From assembly GCF_963662255.1 (NCBI RefSeq), contig NW_026912123.1:682001-746000 (forward strand): a stretch of 64,000 nucleotides of DNA. Reading direction: 5' to 3'. Position 1 is the stretch's first letter. Each line of letters begins with the position of its first letter. This document shows positions 37,369 through 51,158 of the stretch, piece by piece. The notes below the pieces were generated by a model. That model was not told the origin of the DNA and did not search any database. It saw nothing but the letters and a program-made list of their open reading frames with translations. The position numbers and the translations under genes were made by a program. This DNA is from Cinclus cinclus. Lineage: Eukaryota; Chordata; Aves; Passeriformes; Cinclidae.

Positions 37369-38747
37369 TTGGGCAAGTTAGGCGCAGCTGTTGACCAGCT
37401 CTGCCCGTGGCCACAGGCTGCTTCTTCCACCTTCACTGTGGCAGAGCTTTTGCGGAACAGAGACGGCATTCTTCAAGGGCGTGTTCTCCAAGGTGCTGTG
37501 AAACAGAGCCTAGCGCGCTGTCTCGCTGATACTGGCTTTCGGCAAGCAGGCGTGCCAGACCGCCGACATTCTGCACTCTGGCAGCCTAGTTGCCAGCTTT
37601 CGGCAGCTGCTGTCCTAGCAAGGAAGCTCAGGAAGTCAAAGCCAGTGCCGGGCGGCACCTTTCTGCTTTGCCCGCCTAAGCGGCGCCACGCTCCCTCGGA
37701 TACTGTGTCCTTTCCCTCTGCACTGCGTCTGCCGAGGTGCTCTCTGTCTCTCGGAGCATAAGGGCATAGGACAATGTTATCCACAGCAGGGTAGAAATGG
37801 CATTGATAGCAGGAAAGCTAGATGCCTTGGAACTGTCCCCTTAGCCCTTGCCACTCACTTCAGGCTCGTACGCTGAGCAGAACAGCCTGCTGTTCTGAAG
37901 CTTCGCTGGCTGCCGTTCGTGCCCAGACGCCATTTCCTTCCCAAGGAGGCGAAGCGCCGTCTACTTCTCGCACCGAGCACGCTGCTCCTGGCTTTCGCTT
38001 CTGCCGCAATGAGCTCGCTACGAGCACTTTTCTTCTCAACCCTCTAGACCATTGCTTTCTGCTTTTCTTGTCTCGTGAATGGAGACGGAAAGCTTCTCGG
38101 CTACAATCTCGCCTAGAACAACTGCGGCTACACATTAAGCTCGCCCGGAACGCCCTGCTGAAACTTGCCTTCTGGCACCACATTCGCGGGGCAGCCGTCT
38201 TTCTTCGGCCACCTGCCAAGTGGCCCCATATCGCCGCGCTCGTTGCACTCCGCTTGTCACATTGGCTTCTCGTGGCTCTGATTGCAGCCTGGCCAAATAC
38301 TAGCGCTGCGGAGAGCTGTCTCGCAGACAATCATGTTCCAGCATAGAAATTTGTCCTGCAATGTTCCCCCCTCTTTTCCCCCATTGTGTTGCTCTGATGA
38401 ATGCCTTGAGCATGGAACGACTTAAGCCAGCAAGTATTCCTCGCCGGCCACCTCTCGCTGTGCAAGAGGTATGCCGTGGACCCTTGGAACGCTGCCAAGC
38501 AAAAAGCAGAGCAGTGACCATAAAAGCGAGGAGAGAGCATGCACGAAGCACACTAGTTCTGTCTAGTGCTTTCCGTGCAGAGAGGCGGCAAAGCTGAATG
38601 CCGTGCCAGAGCGTCACTTCTCGCTGCAGCACAGGAAGGCAAGAATGAAGAGGCAGAACACAGCCTTGGTTTCAGCAGCCTCCGGGACTGCAAAAGTTCA
38701 GCAATAGCTCTGTCAAAGCAGAACTCGGCTGAGAATGCTCTCGCAGC
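37369..38747 (+). repeat. Unit 28, class B'
   Basis: B up to u1113, then the C-type ending u1210 C, u1245 G, u1259 C. Confidence 0.96.
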
Positions 38748-40126
38748 TTGGGAAAGTTAGGCGCAGCTGTTGACCAGCTCTGCCCGTGGCCACAAGCTGC
38801 TTCTTCCACCTTCACTGTGGCAGAGCTTTTGCGGAACAGAGACGGCATTCTTCAAGGGCGTGTTCTCCAAGGTGCTGTGAAACAGAGCCTAGCGCGCTGT
38901 CTCGCTGATACTGGCTTTCGGCAAGCAGGCGTGCCAGACCGCCGACATTCTGCACTCTGGCAGCCTAGTTGCCAGCTTTCGGCAGCTGCTGTCCTAGCAA
39001 GGAAGCTCAGGAAGTCAAAGCCAGTGCCGGGCGGCACCTTTCTGCTTTGCCCGCCTAAGCGGCGCCACGCTCCCTCGGATACTGTGTCCTTTCCCTCTGC
39101 ACTGCGTCTGCCGAGGTGCTCTCTGTCTCTCGGAGCATAAGGGCATAGGACAATGTTATCCACAGCAGGGTAGAAATGGCATTGATAGCAGGAAAGCTAG
39201 ATGCCTTGGAACTGTCCCCTTAGCCCTTGCCACTCACTTCAGGCTCGTACGCTGAGCAGAACAGCCTGCTGTTCTGAAGCTTCGCTGGCTGCCGTTCGTG
39301 CCCAGACGCCATTTCCTTCCCAAGGAGGCGAAGCGCCGTCTACATCTCGCACCGAGCACGCTGCTCCTGGCTTTCGCTTCTGCCGCAACGAGCTCGCTAC
39401 GAGCACTTTTCTTCTCAACCCTCTAGACCATTGCTTTCTGCTTTTCTTGTCTCGTGAATGGAGACGGAAAGCTTCTCGGCTGCAATCTCGCCTAGAACAA
39501 CTGCGGCTACACATTAAGCTCGCCCGGAACGCCCTGCTGAAACTTGCCTTCTGGCACCACATTCGCGGGGCAGCCGTCTTTCTTCGGCCACCTGCCAAGT
39601 GGCCCCATATCGCCGCGCTCGTTGCACTCCGCTTGTCACATTGGCTTCTCGTGGCTCTGATTGCAGCCTGGCCAAATACTAGCGCTGCGGAGAGCTGTCT
39701 CGCAGACAATCATGTTCCAGCATAGAAATTTGTCCTGCAATGTTCCCCCCTCTTTTCCCGCATTGTGTTGCTCTGATGAATGCCTTGAGCATGGAACGAC
39801 TTAAGCCAGCAAGTATTCCTCGCCGGCCACCTCTCGCTGTGCAAGAGGTATGCCGTGGACCCTTGGAACGCTGCCAAGCAAAAAGCAGAGCAGTGACCAT
39901 AAAAGCGAGGAGAGAGCATGCACGAAGCACACTAGTTCTGTCTAGTGCTTTCCGTGTAGAGAGGCGGCAAAGCTGAATGCCGTGCCAGAGCTTCACTTCT
40001 CGCTGGAGCACAGGAAGGCAAGAATGAAGAGGCAGAACACAGCCTTGGTTTCAGCAGCCTCCGGGACTGCAAAAGTTCAGCAATAGCTCTGTCAAAGCAG
40101 AACTCGGCTGAGAATGCTCTCGCAGC
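38748..40126 (+). repeat. Unit 29, class A4
   Basis: A front with u411 A and u438 A, plus u1013 G at 39760, which interrupts the C-rich pyrimidine tract. Confidence 0.96.
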
Positions 40127-41505
40127 TTGGGCAAGTTAGGCGCAGCTGTTGACCAGCTCTGCCCGTGGCCACAGGCTGCTTCTTCCACCTTCACTGTGGC
40201 AGAGCTTTTGCGGAACAGAGACGGCATTCTTCAAGGGCGTGTTCTCCAAGGTGCTGTGAAACAGAGCCTAGCGCGCTGTCTCGCTGATACTGGCTTTCGG
40301 CAAGCAGGCGTGCCAGACCGCCGACATTCTGCACTCTGGCAGCCTAGTTGCCAGCTTTCGGCAGCTGCTGTCCTAGCAAGGAAGCTCAGGAAGTCAAAGC
40401 CAGTGCCGGGCGGCACCTTTCTGCTTTGCCCGCCTAAGCGGCGCCACGCTCCCTCGGATACTGTGTCCTTTCCCTCTGCACTGCGTCTGCCGAGGTGCTC
40501 TCTGTCTCTCGGAGCATAAGGGCATAGGACAATGTTATCCACAGCAGGGTAGAAATGGCATTGATAGCAGGAAAGCTAGATGCCTTGGAACTGTCCCCTT
40601 AGCCCTTGCCACTCACTTCAGGCTCGTACGCTGAGCAGAACAGCCTGCTGTTCTGAAGCTTCGCTGGCTGCCGTTCGTGCCCAGACGCCATTTCCTTCCC
40701 AAGGAGGCGAAGCGCCGTCTACTTCTCGCACCGAGCACGCTGCTCCTGGCTTTCGCTTCTGCCGCAATGAGCTCGCTACGAGCACTTTTCTTCTCAACCC
40801 TCTAGACCATTGCTTTCTGCTTTTCTTGTCTCGTGAATGGAGACGGAAAGCTTCTCGGCTACAATCTCGCCTAGAACAACTGCGGCTACACATTAAGCTC
40901 GCCCGGAACGCCCTGCTGAAACTTGCCTTCTGGCACCACATTCGCGGGGCAGCCGTCTTTCTTCGGCCACCTGCCAAGTGGCCCCATATCGCCGCGCTCG
41001 TTGCACTCCGCTTGTCACATTGGCTTCTCGTGGCTCTGATTGCAGCCTGGCCAAATACTAGCGCTGCGGAGAGCTGTCTCGCAGACAATCATGTTCCAGC
41101 ATAGAAATTTGTCCTGCAATGTTCCCCCCTCTTTTCCCCCATTGTGTTGCTCTGATGAATGCCTTGAGCATGGAACGACTTAAGCCAGCAAGTATTCCTC
41201 GCCGGCCACCTCTCGCTGTGCAAGAGGTATGCCGTGGACCCTTGGAACGCTGCCAAGCAAAAAGCAGAGCAGTGACCATAAAAGCGAGGAGAGAGCATGC
41301 ACGAAGCACACTAGTTCTGTCTAGTGCTTTCCGTGCAGAGAGGCGGCAAAGCTGAATGCCGTGCCAGAGCGTCACTTCTCGCTGCAGCACAGGAAGGCAA
41401 GAATGAAGAGGCAGAACACAGCCTTGGTTTCAGCAGCCTCCGGGACTGCAAAAGTTCAGCAATAGCTCTGTCAAAGCAGAACTCGGCTGAGAATGCTCTC
41501 GCAGC
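40127..41505 (+). repeat. Unit 30, class B'
   Basis: Same alleles as units 28 and 35. Confidence 0.96.
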
Positions 41506-42884
41506 TTGGGAAAGTTAGGCGCAGCTGTTGACCAGCTCTGCCCGTGGCCACAAGCTGCTTCTTCCACCTTCACTGTGGCAGAGCTTTTGCGGAACAGAGA
41601 CGGCATTCTTCAAGGGCGTGTTCTCCAAGGTGCTGTGAAACAGAGCCTAGCGCGCTGTCTCGCTGATACTGGCTTTCGGCAAGCAGGCGTGCCAGACCGC
41701 CGACATTCTGCACTCTGGCAGCCTAGTTGCCAGCTTTCGGCAGCTGCTGTCCTAGCAAGGAAGCTCAGGAAGTCAAAGCCAGTGCCGGGCGGCACCTTTC
41801 TGCTTTGCCCGCCTAAGCGGCGCCACGCTCCCTCGGATACTGTGTCCTTTCCCTCTGCACTGCGTCTGCCGAGGTGCTCTCTGTCTCTCGGAGCATAAGG
41901 GCATAGGACAATGTTATCCACAGCAGGGTAGAAATGGCATTGATAGCAGGAAAGCTAGATGCCTTGGAACTGTCCCCTTAGCCCTTGCCACTCACTTCAG
42001 GCTCGTACGCTGAGCAGAACAGCCTGCTGTTCTGAAGCTTCGCTGGCTGCCGTTCGTGCCCAGACGCCATTTCCTTCCCAAGGAGGCGAAGCGCCGTCTA
42101 CATCTCGCACCGAGCACGCTGCTCCTGGCTTTCGCTTCTGCCGCAACGAGCTCGCTACGAGCACTTTTCTTCTCAACCCTCTAGACCATTGCTTTCTGCT
42201 TTTCTTGTCTCGTGAATGGAGACGGAAAGCTTCTCGGCTGCAATCTCGCCTAGAACAACTGCGGCTACACATTAAGCTCGCCCGGAACGCCCTGCTGAAA
42301 CTTGCCTTCTGGCACCACATTCGCGGGGCAGCCGTCTTTCTTCGGCCACCTGCCAAGTGGCCCCATATCGCCGCGCTCGTTGCACTCCGCTTGTCACATT
42401 GGCTTCTCGTGGCTCTGATTGCAGCCTGGCCAAATACTAGCGCTGCGGAGAGCTGTCTCGCAGACAATCATGTTCCAGCATAGAAATTTGTCCTGCAATG
42501 TTCCCCCCTCTTTTCCCGCATTGTGTTGCTCTGATGAATGCCTTGAGCATGGAACGACTTAAGCCAGCAAGTATTCCTCGCCGGCCACCTCTCGCTGTGC
42601 AAGAGGTATGCCGTGGACCCTTGGAACGCTGCCAAGCAAAAAGCAGAGCAGTGACCATAAAAGCGAGGAGAGAGCATGCACGAAGCACACTAGTTCTGTC
42701 TAGTGCTTTCCGTGTAGAGAGGCGGCAAAGCTGAATGCCGTGCCAGAGCTTCACTTCTCGCTGGAGCACAGGAAGGCAAGAATGAAGAGGCAGAACACAG
42801 CCTTGGTTTCAGCAGCCTCCGGGACTGCAAAAGTTCAGCAATAGCTCTGTCAAAGCAGAACTCGGCTGAGAATGCTCTCGCAGC
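41506..42884 (+). repeat. Unit 31, class A4
   Basis: Same alleles as unit 29, with u1013 G at 42518. Confidence 0.96.
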
Positions 42885-44263
42885 TTGGGCAAGTTAGGCG
42901 CAGCTGTTGACCAGCTCTGCCCGTGGCCACAGGCTGCTTCTTCCACCTTCACTGTGGCAGAGCTTTTGCGGAACAGAGACGGCATTCTTCAAGGGCGTGT
43001 TCTCCAAGGTGCTGTGAAACAGAGCCTAGCGCGCTGTCTCGCTGATACTGGCTTTCGGCAAGCAGGCGTGCCAGACCGCCGACATTCTGCACTCTGGCAG
43101 CCTAGTTGCCAGCTTTCGGCAGCTGCTGTCCTAGCAAGGAAGCTCAGGAAGTCAAAGCCAGTGCCGGGCGGCACCTTTCTGCTTTGCCCGCCTAAGCGGC
43201 GCCACGCTCCCTCGGATACTGTGTCCTTTCCCTCTGCACTGCGTCTGCCGAGGTGCTCTCTGTCTCTCGGAGCATAAGGGCATAGGACAATGTTATCCAC
43301 AGCAGGGTAGAAATGGCATTGATAGCAGGAAAGCTAGATGCCTTGGAACTGTCCCCTTAGCCCTTGCCACTCACTTCAGGCTCGTACGCTGAGCAGAACA
43401 GCCTGCTGTTCTGAAGCTTCGCTGGCTGCCGTTCGTGCCCAGACGCCATTTCCTTCCCAAGGAGGCGAAGCGCCGTCTACTTCTCGCACCGAGCACGCTG
43501 CTCCTGGCTTTCGCTTCTGCCGCAATGAGCTCGCTACGAGCACTTTTCTTCTCAACCCTCTAGACCATTGCTTTCTGCTTTTCTTGTCTCGTGAATGGAG
43601 ACGGAAAGCTTCTCGGCTACAATCTCGCCTAGAACAACTGCGGCTACACATTAAGCTCGCCCGGAACGCCCTGCTGAAACTTGCCTTCTGGCACCACATT
43701 CGCGGGGCAGCCGTCTTTCTTCGGCCACCTGCCAAGTGGCCCCATATCGCCGCGCTCGTTGCACTCCGCTTGTCACATTGGCTTCTCGTGGCTCTGATTG
43801 CAGCCTGGCCAAATACTAGCGCTGCGGAGAGCTGTCTCGCAGACAATCATGTTCCAGCATAGAAATTTGTCCTGCAATGTTCCCCCCTCTTTTCCCCCAT
43901 TGTGTTGCTCTGATGAATGCCTTGAGCATGGAACGACTTAAGCCAGCAAGTATTCCTCGCCGGCCACCTCTCGCTGTGCAAGAGGTATGCCGTGGACCCT
44001 TGGAACGCTGCCAAGCAAAAAGCAGAGCAGTGACCATAAAAGCGAGGAGAGAGCATGCACGAAGCACACTAGTTCTGTCTAGTGCTTTCCGTGTAGAGAG
44101 GCGGCAAAGCTGAATGCCGTGCCAGAGCTTCACTTCTCGCTGGAGCACAGGAAGGCAAGAATGAAGAGGCAGAACACAGCCTTGGTTTCAGCAGCCTCCG
44201 GGACTGCAAAAGTTCAGCAATAGCTCTGTCAAAGCAGAACTCGGCTGAGAATGCTCTCGCAGC
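42885..44263 (+). repeat. Unit 32, class B
   Basis: Canonical B. Confidence 0.96.
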
Positions 44264-45642
44264 TTGGGCAAGTTAGGCGCAGCTGTTGACCAGCTCTGCC
44301 CGTGGCCACAGGCTGCTTCTTCCACCTTCACTGTGGCAGAGCTTTTGCGGAACAGAGACGGCATTCTTCAAGGGCGTGTTCTCCAAGGTGCTGTGAAACA
44401 GAGCCTAGCGCGCTGTCTCGCTGATACTGGCTTTCGGCAAGCAGGCGTGCCAGACCGCCGACATTCTGCACTCTGGCAGCCTAGTTGCCAGCTTTCGGCA
44501 GCTGCTGTCCTAGCAAGGAAGCTCAGGAAGTCAAAGCCAGTGCCGGGCGGCACCTTTCTGCTTTGCCCGCCTAAGCGGCGCCACGCTCCCTCGGATACTG
44601 TGTCCTTTCCCTCTGCACTGCGTCTGCCGAGGTGCTCTCTGTCTCTCGGAGCATAAGGGCATAGGACAATGTTATCCACAGCAGGGTAGAAATGGCATTG
44701 CTAGCAGGAAAGCTAGATGCCTTGGAACTGTCCCCTTAGCCCTTGCCACTCACTTCAGGCTCGTACGCTGAGCAGAACAGCCTGCTGTTCTGAAGCTTCG
44801 CTGGCTGCCGTTCGTGCCCAGACGCCATTTCCTTCCCAAGGAGGCGAAGCGCCGTCTACTTCTCGCACCGAGCACGCTGCTCCTGGCTTTCGCTTCTGCC
44901 GCAATGAGCTCGCTACGAGCACTTTTCTTCTCAACCCTCTAGACCATTGCTTTCTGCTTTTCTTGTCTCGTGAATGGAGACGGAAAGCTTCTCGGCTACA
45001 ATCTCGCCTAGAACAACTGCGGCTACACATTAAGCTCGCCCGGAACGCCCTGCTGAAACTTGCCTTCTGGCACCACATTCGCGGGGCAGCCGTCTTTCTT
45101 CGGCCACCTGCCAAGTGGCCCCATATCGCCGCGCTCGTTGCACTCCGCTTGTCACATTGGCTTCCCGTGGCGCTGATTTCAGCCTGGCCAAATACTATCG
45201 CTGCGGAGGGCTGTCTCGCAGAAAATCATGTTCCAGCATAGAAATTTGTCCTGCAATGTTCCCCCCTCTTTTCCCCCATTGTGTTGCTCTGATGAATGCC
45301 TTGAGCATGGAACGACTTAAGCCAGCAAGTATTCCTCGCCGGCCACCTCTCGCTGTGCAAGAGGTATGCCGTGGACCCTTGGAACGCTGCCAAGCAAAAA
45401 GCAGAGCAGTGACCATAAAAGCGAGGAGAGAGCATGCACGAAGCACACTAGTTCTGTCTAGTGCTTTCCGTGTAGAGAGGCGGCAAAGCTGAATGCCGTG
45501 CCAGAGCTTCACTTCTCGCTGGAGCACAGGAAGGCAAGAATGAAGAGGCAGAACACAGCCTTGGTTTCAGCAGCCTCCGGGACTGCAAAAGTTCAGCAAT
45601 AGCTCTGTCAAAGCAGAACTCGGCTGAGAATGCTCTCGCAGC
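44264..45642 (+). repeat. Unit 33, C with A/B ending
   Basis: C front and C alleles at u902-u960, but u892 C and A/B alleles from u1062 to the end (GC, C, T, T, G). It is followed by an A front, breaking the usual linkage between a unit's end and the next unit's start. Confidence 0.96.
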
Positions 45643-47021
45643 TTGGGAAAGTTAGGCGCAGCTGTTGACCAGCTCTGCCCGTGGCCACAAGCTGCTTCTT
45701 CCACCTTCACTGTGGCAGAGCTTTTGCGGAACAGAGACGGCATTCTTCAAGGGCGTGTTCTCCAAGGTGCTGTGAAACAGAGCCTAGCGCGCTGTCTCGC
45801 TGATACTGGCTTTCGGCAAGCAGGCGTGCCAGACCGCCGACATTCTGCACTCTGGCAGCCTAGTTGCCAGCTTTCGGCAGCTGCTGTCCTAGCAAGGAAG
45901 CTCAGGAAGTCAAAGCCAGTGCCGGGCGGCACCTTTCTGCTTTGCCCGCCTAAGCGGCGCCACGCTCCCTCGGATACTGTGTCCTTTCCCTCTGCACTGC
46001 GTCTGCCGAGGTGCTCTCTGTCTCTCGGAGCATAAGGGCATAGGACAATGTTATCCACAGCAGGGTAGAAATGGCATTGCTAGCAGGAAAGCTAGATGCC
46101 TTGGAACTGTCCCCTTAGCCCTTGCCACTCACTTCAGGCTCGTACGCTGAGCAGAACAGCCTGCTGTTCTGAAGCTTCGCTGGCTGCCGTTCGTGCCCAG
46201 ACGCGATTTCCTTCCCAAGGAGGCGAAGCGCCGTCTACATCTCGCACCGAGCACGCTGCTCCTGGCTTTCGCTTCTGCCGCAACGAGCTCGCTACGAGCA
46301 CTTTTCTTCTCAACCCTCTAGACCATTGCTTTCTGCTTTTCTTGTCTCGTGAATGGAGACGGAAAGCTTCTCGGCTGCAATCTCGCCTAGAACAACTGCG
46401 GCTACACATTAAGCTCGCCCGGAACGCCCTGCTGAAACTTGCCTTCTGGCACCACATTCGCGGGGCAGCCGTCTTTCTTCGGCCACCTGCCAAGTGGCCC
46501 CATATCGCCGCGCTCGTTGCACTCCGCTTGTCACATTGGCTTCTCGTGGCTCTGATTGCAGCCTGGCCAAATACTAGCGCTGCGGAGAGCTGTCTCGCAG
46601 ACAATCATGTTCCAGCATAGAAATTTGTCCTGCAATGTTCCCCCCTCTTTTCCCCCATTGTGTTGCTCTGATGAATGCCTTGAGCATGGAACGACTTAAG
46701 CCAGCAAGTATTCCTCGCCGGCCACCTCTCGCTGTGCAAGAGGTATGCCGTGGACCCTTGGAACGCTGCCAAGCAAAAAGCAGAGCAGTGACCATAAAAG
46801 CGAGGAGAGAGCATGCACGAAGCACACTAGTTCTGTCTAGTGCTTTCCGTGTAGAGAGGCGGCAAAGCTGAATGCCGTGCCAGAGCTTCACTTCTCGCTG
46901 GAGCACAGGAAGGCAAGAATGAAGAGGCAGAACACAGCCTTGGTTTCAGCAGCCTCCGGGACTGCAAAAGTTCAGCAATAGCTCTGTCAAAGCAGAACTC
47001 GGCTGAGAATGCTCTCGCAGC
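45643..47021 (+). repeat. Unit 34, class A3
   Basis: Same alleles as units 4 and 27. Confidence 0.96.
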
Positions 47022-48400
47022 TTGGGCAAGTTAGGCGCAGCTGTTGACCAGCTCTGCCCGTGGCCACAGGCTGCTTCTTCCACCTTCACTGTGGCAGAGC
47101 TTTTGCGGAACAGAGACGGCATTCTTCAAGGGCGTGTTCTCCAAGGTGCTGTGAAACAGAGCCTAGCGCGCTGTCTCGCTGATACTGGCTTTCGGCAAGC
47201 AGGCGTGCCAGACCGCCGACATTCTGCACTCTGGCAGCCTAGTTGCCAGCTTTCGGCAGCTGCTGTCCTAGCAAGGAAGCTCAGGAAGTCAAAGCCAGTG
47301 CCGGGCGGCACCTTTCTGCTTTGCCCGCCTAAGCGGCGCCACGCTCCCTCGGATACTGTGTCCTTTCCCTCTGCACTGCGTCTGCCGAGGTGCTCTCTGT
47401 CTCTCGGAGCATAAGGGCATAGGACAATGTTATCCACAGCAGGGTAGAAATGGCATTGATAGCAGGAAAGCTAGATGCCTTGGAACTGTCCCCTTAGCCC
47501 TTGCCACTCACTTCAGGCTCGTACGCTGAGCAGAACAGCCTGCTGTTCTGAAGCTTCGCTGGCTGCCGTTCGTGCCCAGACGCCATTTCCTTCCCAAGGA
47601 GGCGAAGCGCCGTCTACTTCTCGCACCGAGCACGCTGCTCCTGGCTTTCGCTTCTGCCGCAATGAGCTCGCTACGAGCACTTTTCTTCTCAACCCTCTAG
47701 ACCATTGCTTTCTGCTTTTCTTGTCTCGTGAATGGAGACGGAAAGCTTCTCGGCTACAATCTCGCCTAGAACAACTGCGGCTACACATTAAGCTCGCCCG
47801 GAACGCCCTGCTGAAACTTGCCTTCTGGCACCACATTCGCGGGGCAGCCGTCTTTCTTCGGCCACCTGCCAAGTGGCCCCATATCGCCGCGCTCGTTGCA
47901 CTCCGCTTGTCACATTGGCTTCTCGTGGCTCTGATTGCAGCCTGGCCAAATACTAGCGCTGCGGAGAGCTGTCTCGCAGACAATCATGTTCCAGCATAGA
48001 AATTTGTCCTGCAATGTTCCCCCCTCTTTTCCCCCATTGTGTTGCTCTGATGAATGCCTTGAGCATGGAACGACTTAAGCCAGCAAGTATTCCTCGCCGG
48101 CCACCTCTCGCTGTGCAAGAGGTATGCCGTGGACCCTTGGAACGCTGCCAAGCAAAAAGCAGAGCAGTGACCATAAAAGCGAGGAGAGAGCATGCACGAA
48201 GCACACTAGTTCTGTCTAGTGCTTTCCGTGCAGAGAGGCGGCAAAGCTGAATGCCGTGCCAGAGCGTCACTTCTCGCTGCAGCACAGGAAGGCAAGAATG
48301 AAGAGGCAGAACACAGCCTTGGTTTCAGCAGCCTCCGGGACTGCAAAAGTTCAGCAATAGCTCTGTCAAAGCAGAACTCGGCTGAGAATGCTCTCGCAGC
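47022..48400 (+). repeat. Unit 35, class B'
   Basis: Same alleles as units 28 and 30. Confidence 0.96.
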
Positions 48401-49779
48401 TTGGGAAAGTTAGGCGCAGCTGTTGACCAGCTCTGCCCGTGGCCACAAGCTGCTTCTTCCACCTTCACTGTGGCAGAGCTTTTGCGGAACAGAGACGGCA
48501 TTCTTCAAGGGCGTGTTCTCCAAGGTGCTGTGAAACAGAGCCTAGCGCGCTGTCTCGCTGATACTGGCTTTCGGCAAGCAGGCGTGCCAGACCGCCGACA
48601 TTCTGCACTCTGGCAGCCTAGTTGCCAGCTTTCGGCAGCTGCTGTCCTAGCAAGGAAGCTCAGGAAGTCAAAGCCAGTGCCGGGCGGCACCTTTCTGCTT
48701 TGCCCGCCTAAGCGGCGCCACGCTCCCTCGGATACTGTGTCCTTTCCCTCTGCACTGCGTCTGCCGAGGTGCTCTCTGTCTCTCGGAGCATAAGGGCATA
48801 GGACAATGTTATCCACAGCAGGGTAGAAATGGCATTGATAGCAGGAAAGCTAGATGCCTTGGAACTGTCCCCTTAGCCCTTGCCACTCACTTCAGGCTCG
48901 TACGCTGAGCAGAACAGCCTGCTGTTCTGAAGCTTCGCTGGCTGCCGTTCGTGCCCAGACGCCATTTCCTTCCCAAGGAGGCGAAGCGCCGTCTACATCT
49001 CGCACCGAGCACGCTGCTCCTGGCTTTCGCTTCTGCCGCAACGAGCTCGCTACGAGCACTTTTCTTCTCAACCCTCTAGACCATTGCTTTCTGCTTTTCT
49101 TGTCTCGTGAATGGAGACGGAAAGCTTCTCGGCTGCAATCTCGCCTAGAACAACTGCGGCTACACATTAAGCTCGCCCGGAACGCCCTGCTGAAACTTGC
49201 CTTCTGGCACCACATTCGCGGGGCAGCCGTCTTTCTTCGGCCACCTGCCAAGTGGCCCCATATCGCCGCGCTCGTTGCACTCCGCTTGTCACATTGGCTT
49301 CTCGTGGCTCTGATTGCAGCCTGGCCAAATACTAGCGCTGCGGAGAGCTGTCTCGCAGACAATCATGTTCCAGCATAGAAATTTGTCCTGCAATGTTCCC
49401 CCCTCTTTTCCCGCATTGTGTTGCTCTGATGAATGCCTTGAGCATGGAACGACTTAAGCCAGCAAGTATTCCTCGCCGGCCACCTCTCGCTGTGCAAGAG
49501 GTATGCCGTGGACCCTTGGAACGCTGCCAAGCAAAAAGCAGAGCAGTGACCATAAAAGCGAGGAGAGAGCATGCACGAAGCACACTAGTTCTGTCTAGTG
49601 CTTTCCGTGTAGAGAGGCGGCAAAGCTGAATGCCGTGCCAGAGCTTCACTTCTCGCTGGAGCACAGGAAGGCAAGAATGAAGAGGCAGAACACAGCCTTG
49701 GTTTCAGCAGCCTCCGGGACTGCAAAAGTTCAGCAATAGCTCTGTCAAAGCAGAACTCGGCTGAGAATGCTCTCGCAGC
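48401..49779 (+). repeat. Unit 36, class A4
   Basis: Same alleles as units 29 and 31, with u1013 G at 49413. Confidence 0.96.
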
Positions 49780-51158
49780 TTGGGCAAGTTAGGCGCAGCT
49801 GTTGACCAGCTCTGCCCGTGGCCACAGGCTGCTTCTTCCACCTTCACTGTGGCAGAGCTTTTGCGGAACAGAGACGGCATTCTTCAAGGGCGTGTTCTCC
49901 AAGGTGCTGTGAAACAGAGCCTAGCGCGCTGTCTCGCTGATACTGGCTTTCGGCAAGCAGGCGTGCCAGACCGCCGACATTCTGCACTCTGGCAGCCTAG
50001 TTGCCAGCTTTCGGCAGCTGCTGTCCTAGCAAGGAAGCTCAGGAAGTCAAAGCCAGTGCCGGGCGGCACCTTTCTGCTTTGCCCGCCTAAGCGGCGCCAC
50101 GCTCCCTCGGATACTGTGTCCTTTCCCTCTGCACTGCGTCTGCCGAGGTGCTCTCTGTCTCTCGGAGCATAAGGGCATAGGACAATGTTATCCACAGCAG
50201 GGTAGAAATGGCATTGATAGCAGGAAAGCTAGATGCCTTGGAACTGTCCCCTTAGCCCTTGCCACTCACTTCAGGCTCGTACGCTGAGCAGAACAGCCTG
50301 CTGTTCTGAAGCTTCGCTGGCTGCCGTTCGTGCCCAGACGCCATTTCCTTCCCAAGGAGGCGAAGCGCCGTCTACTTCTCGCACCGAGCACGCTGCTCCT
50401 GGCTTTCGCTTCTGCCGCAATGAGCTCGCTACGAGCACTTTTCTTCTCAACCCTCTAGACCATTGCTTTCTGCTTTTCTTGTCTCGTGAATGGAGACGGA
50501 AAGCTTCTCGGCTACAATCTCGCCTAGAACAACTGCGGCTACACATTAAGCTCGCCCGGAACGCCCTGCTGAAACTTGCCTTCTGGCACCACATTCGCGG
50601 GGCAGCCGTCTTTCTTCGGCCACCTGCCAAGTGGCCCCATATCGCCGCGCTCGTTGCACTCCGCTTGTCACATTGGCTTCTCGTGGCTCTGATTGCAGCC
50701 TGGCCAAATACTAGCGCTGCGGAGAGCTGTCTCGCAGACAATCATGTTCCAGCATAGAAATTTGTCCTGCAATGTTCCCCCCTCTTTTCCCCCATTGTGT
50801 TGCTCTGATGAATGCCTTGAGCATGGAACGACTTAAGCCAGCAAGTATTCCTCGCCGGCCACCTCTCGCTGTGCAAGAGGTATGCCGTGGACCCTTGGAA
50901 CGCTGCCAAGCAAAAAGCAGAGCAGTGACCATAAAAGCGAGGAGAGAGCATGCACGAAGCACACTAGTTCTGTCTAGTGCTTTCCGTGTAGAGAGGCGGC
51001 AAAGCTGAATGCCGTGCCAGAGCTTCACTTCTCGCTGGAGCACAGGAAGGCAAGAATGAAGAGGCAGAACACAGCCTTGGTTTCAGCAGCCTCCGGGACT
51101 GCAAAAGTTCAGCAATAGCTCTGTCAAAGCAGAACTCGGCTGAGAATGCTCTCGCAGC
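49780..51158 (+). repeat. Unit 37, class B
   Basis: Canonical B. Confidence 0.96.
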
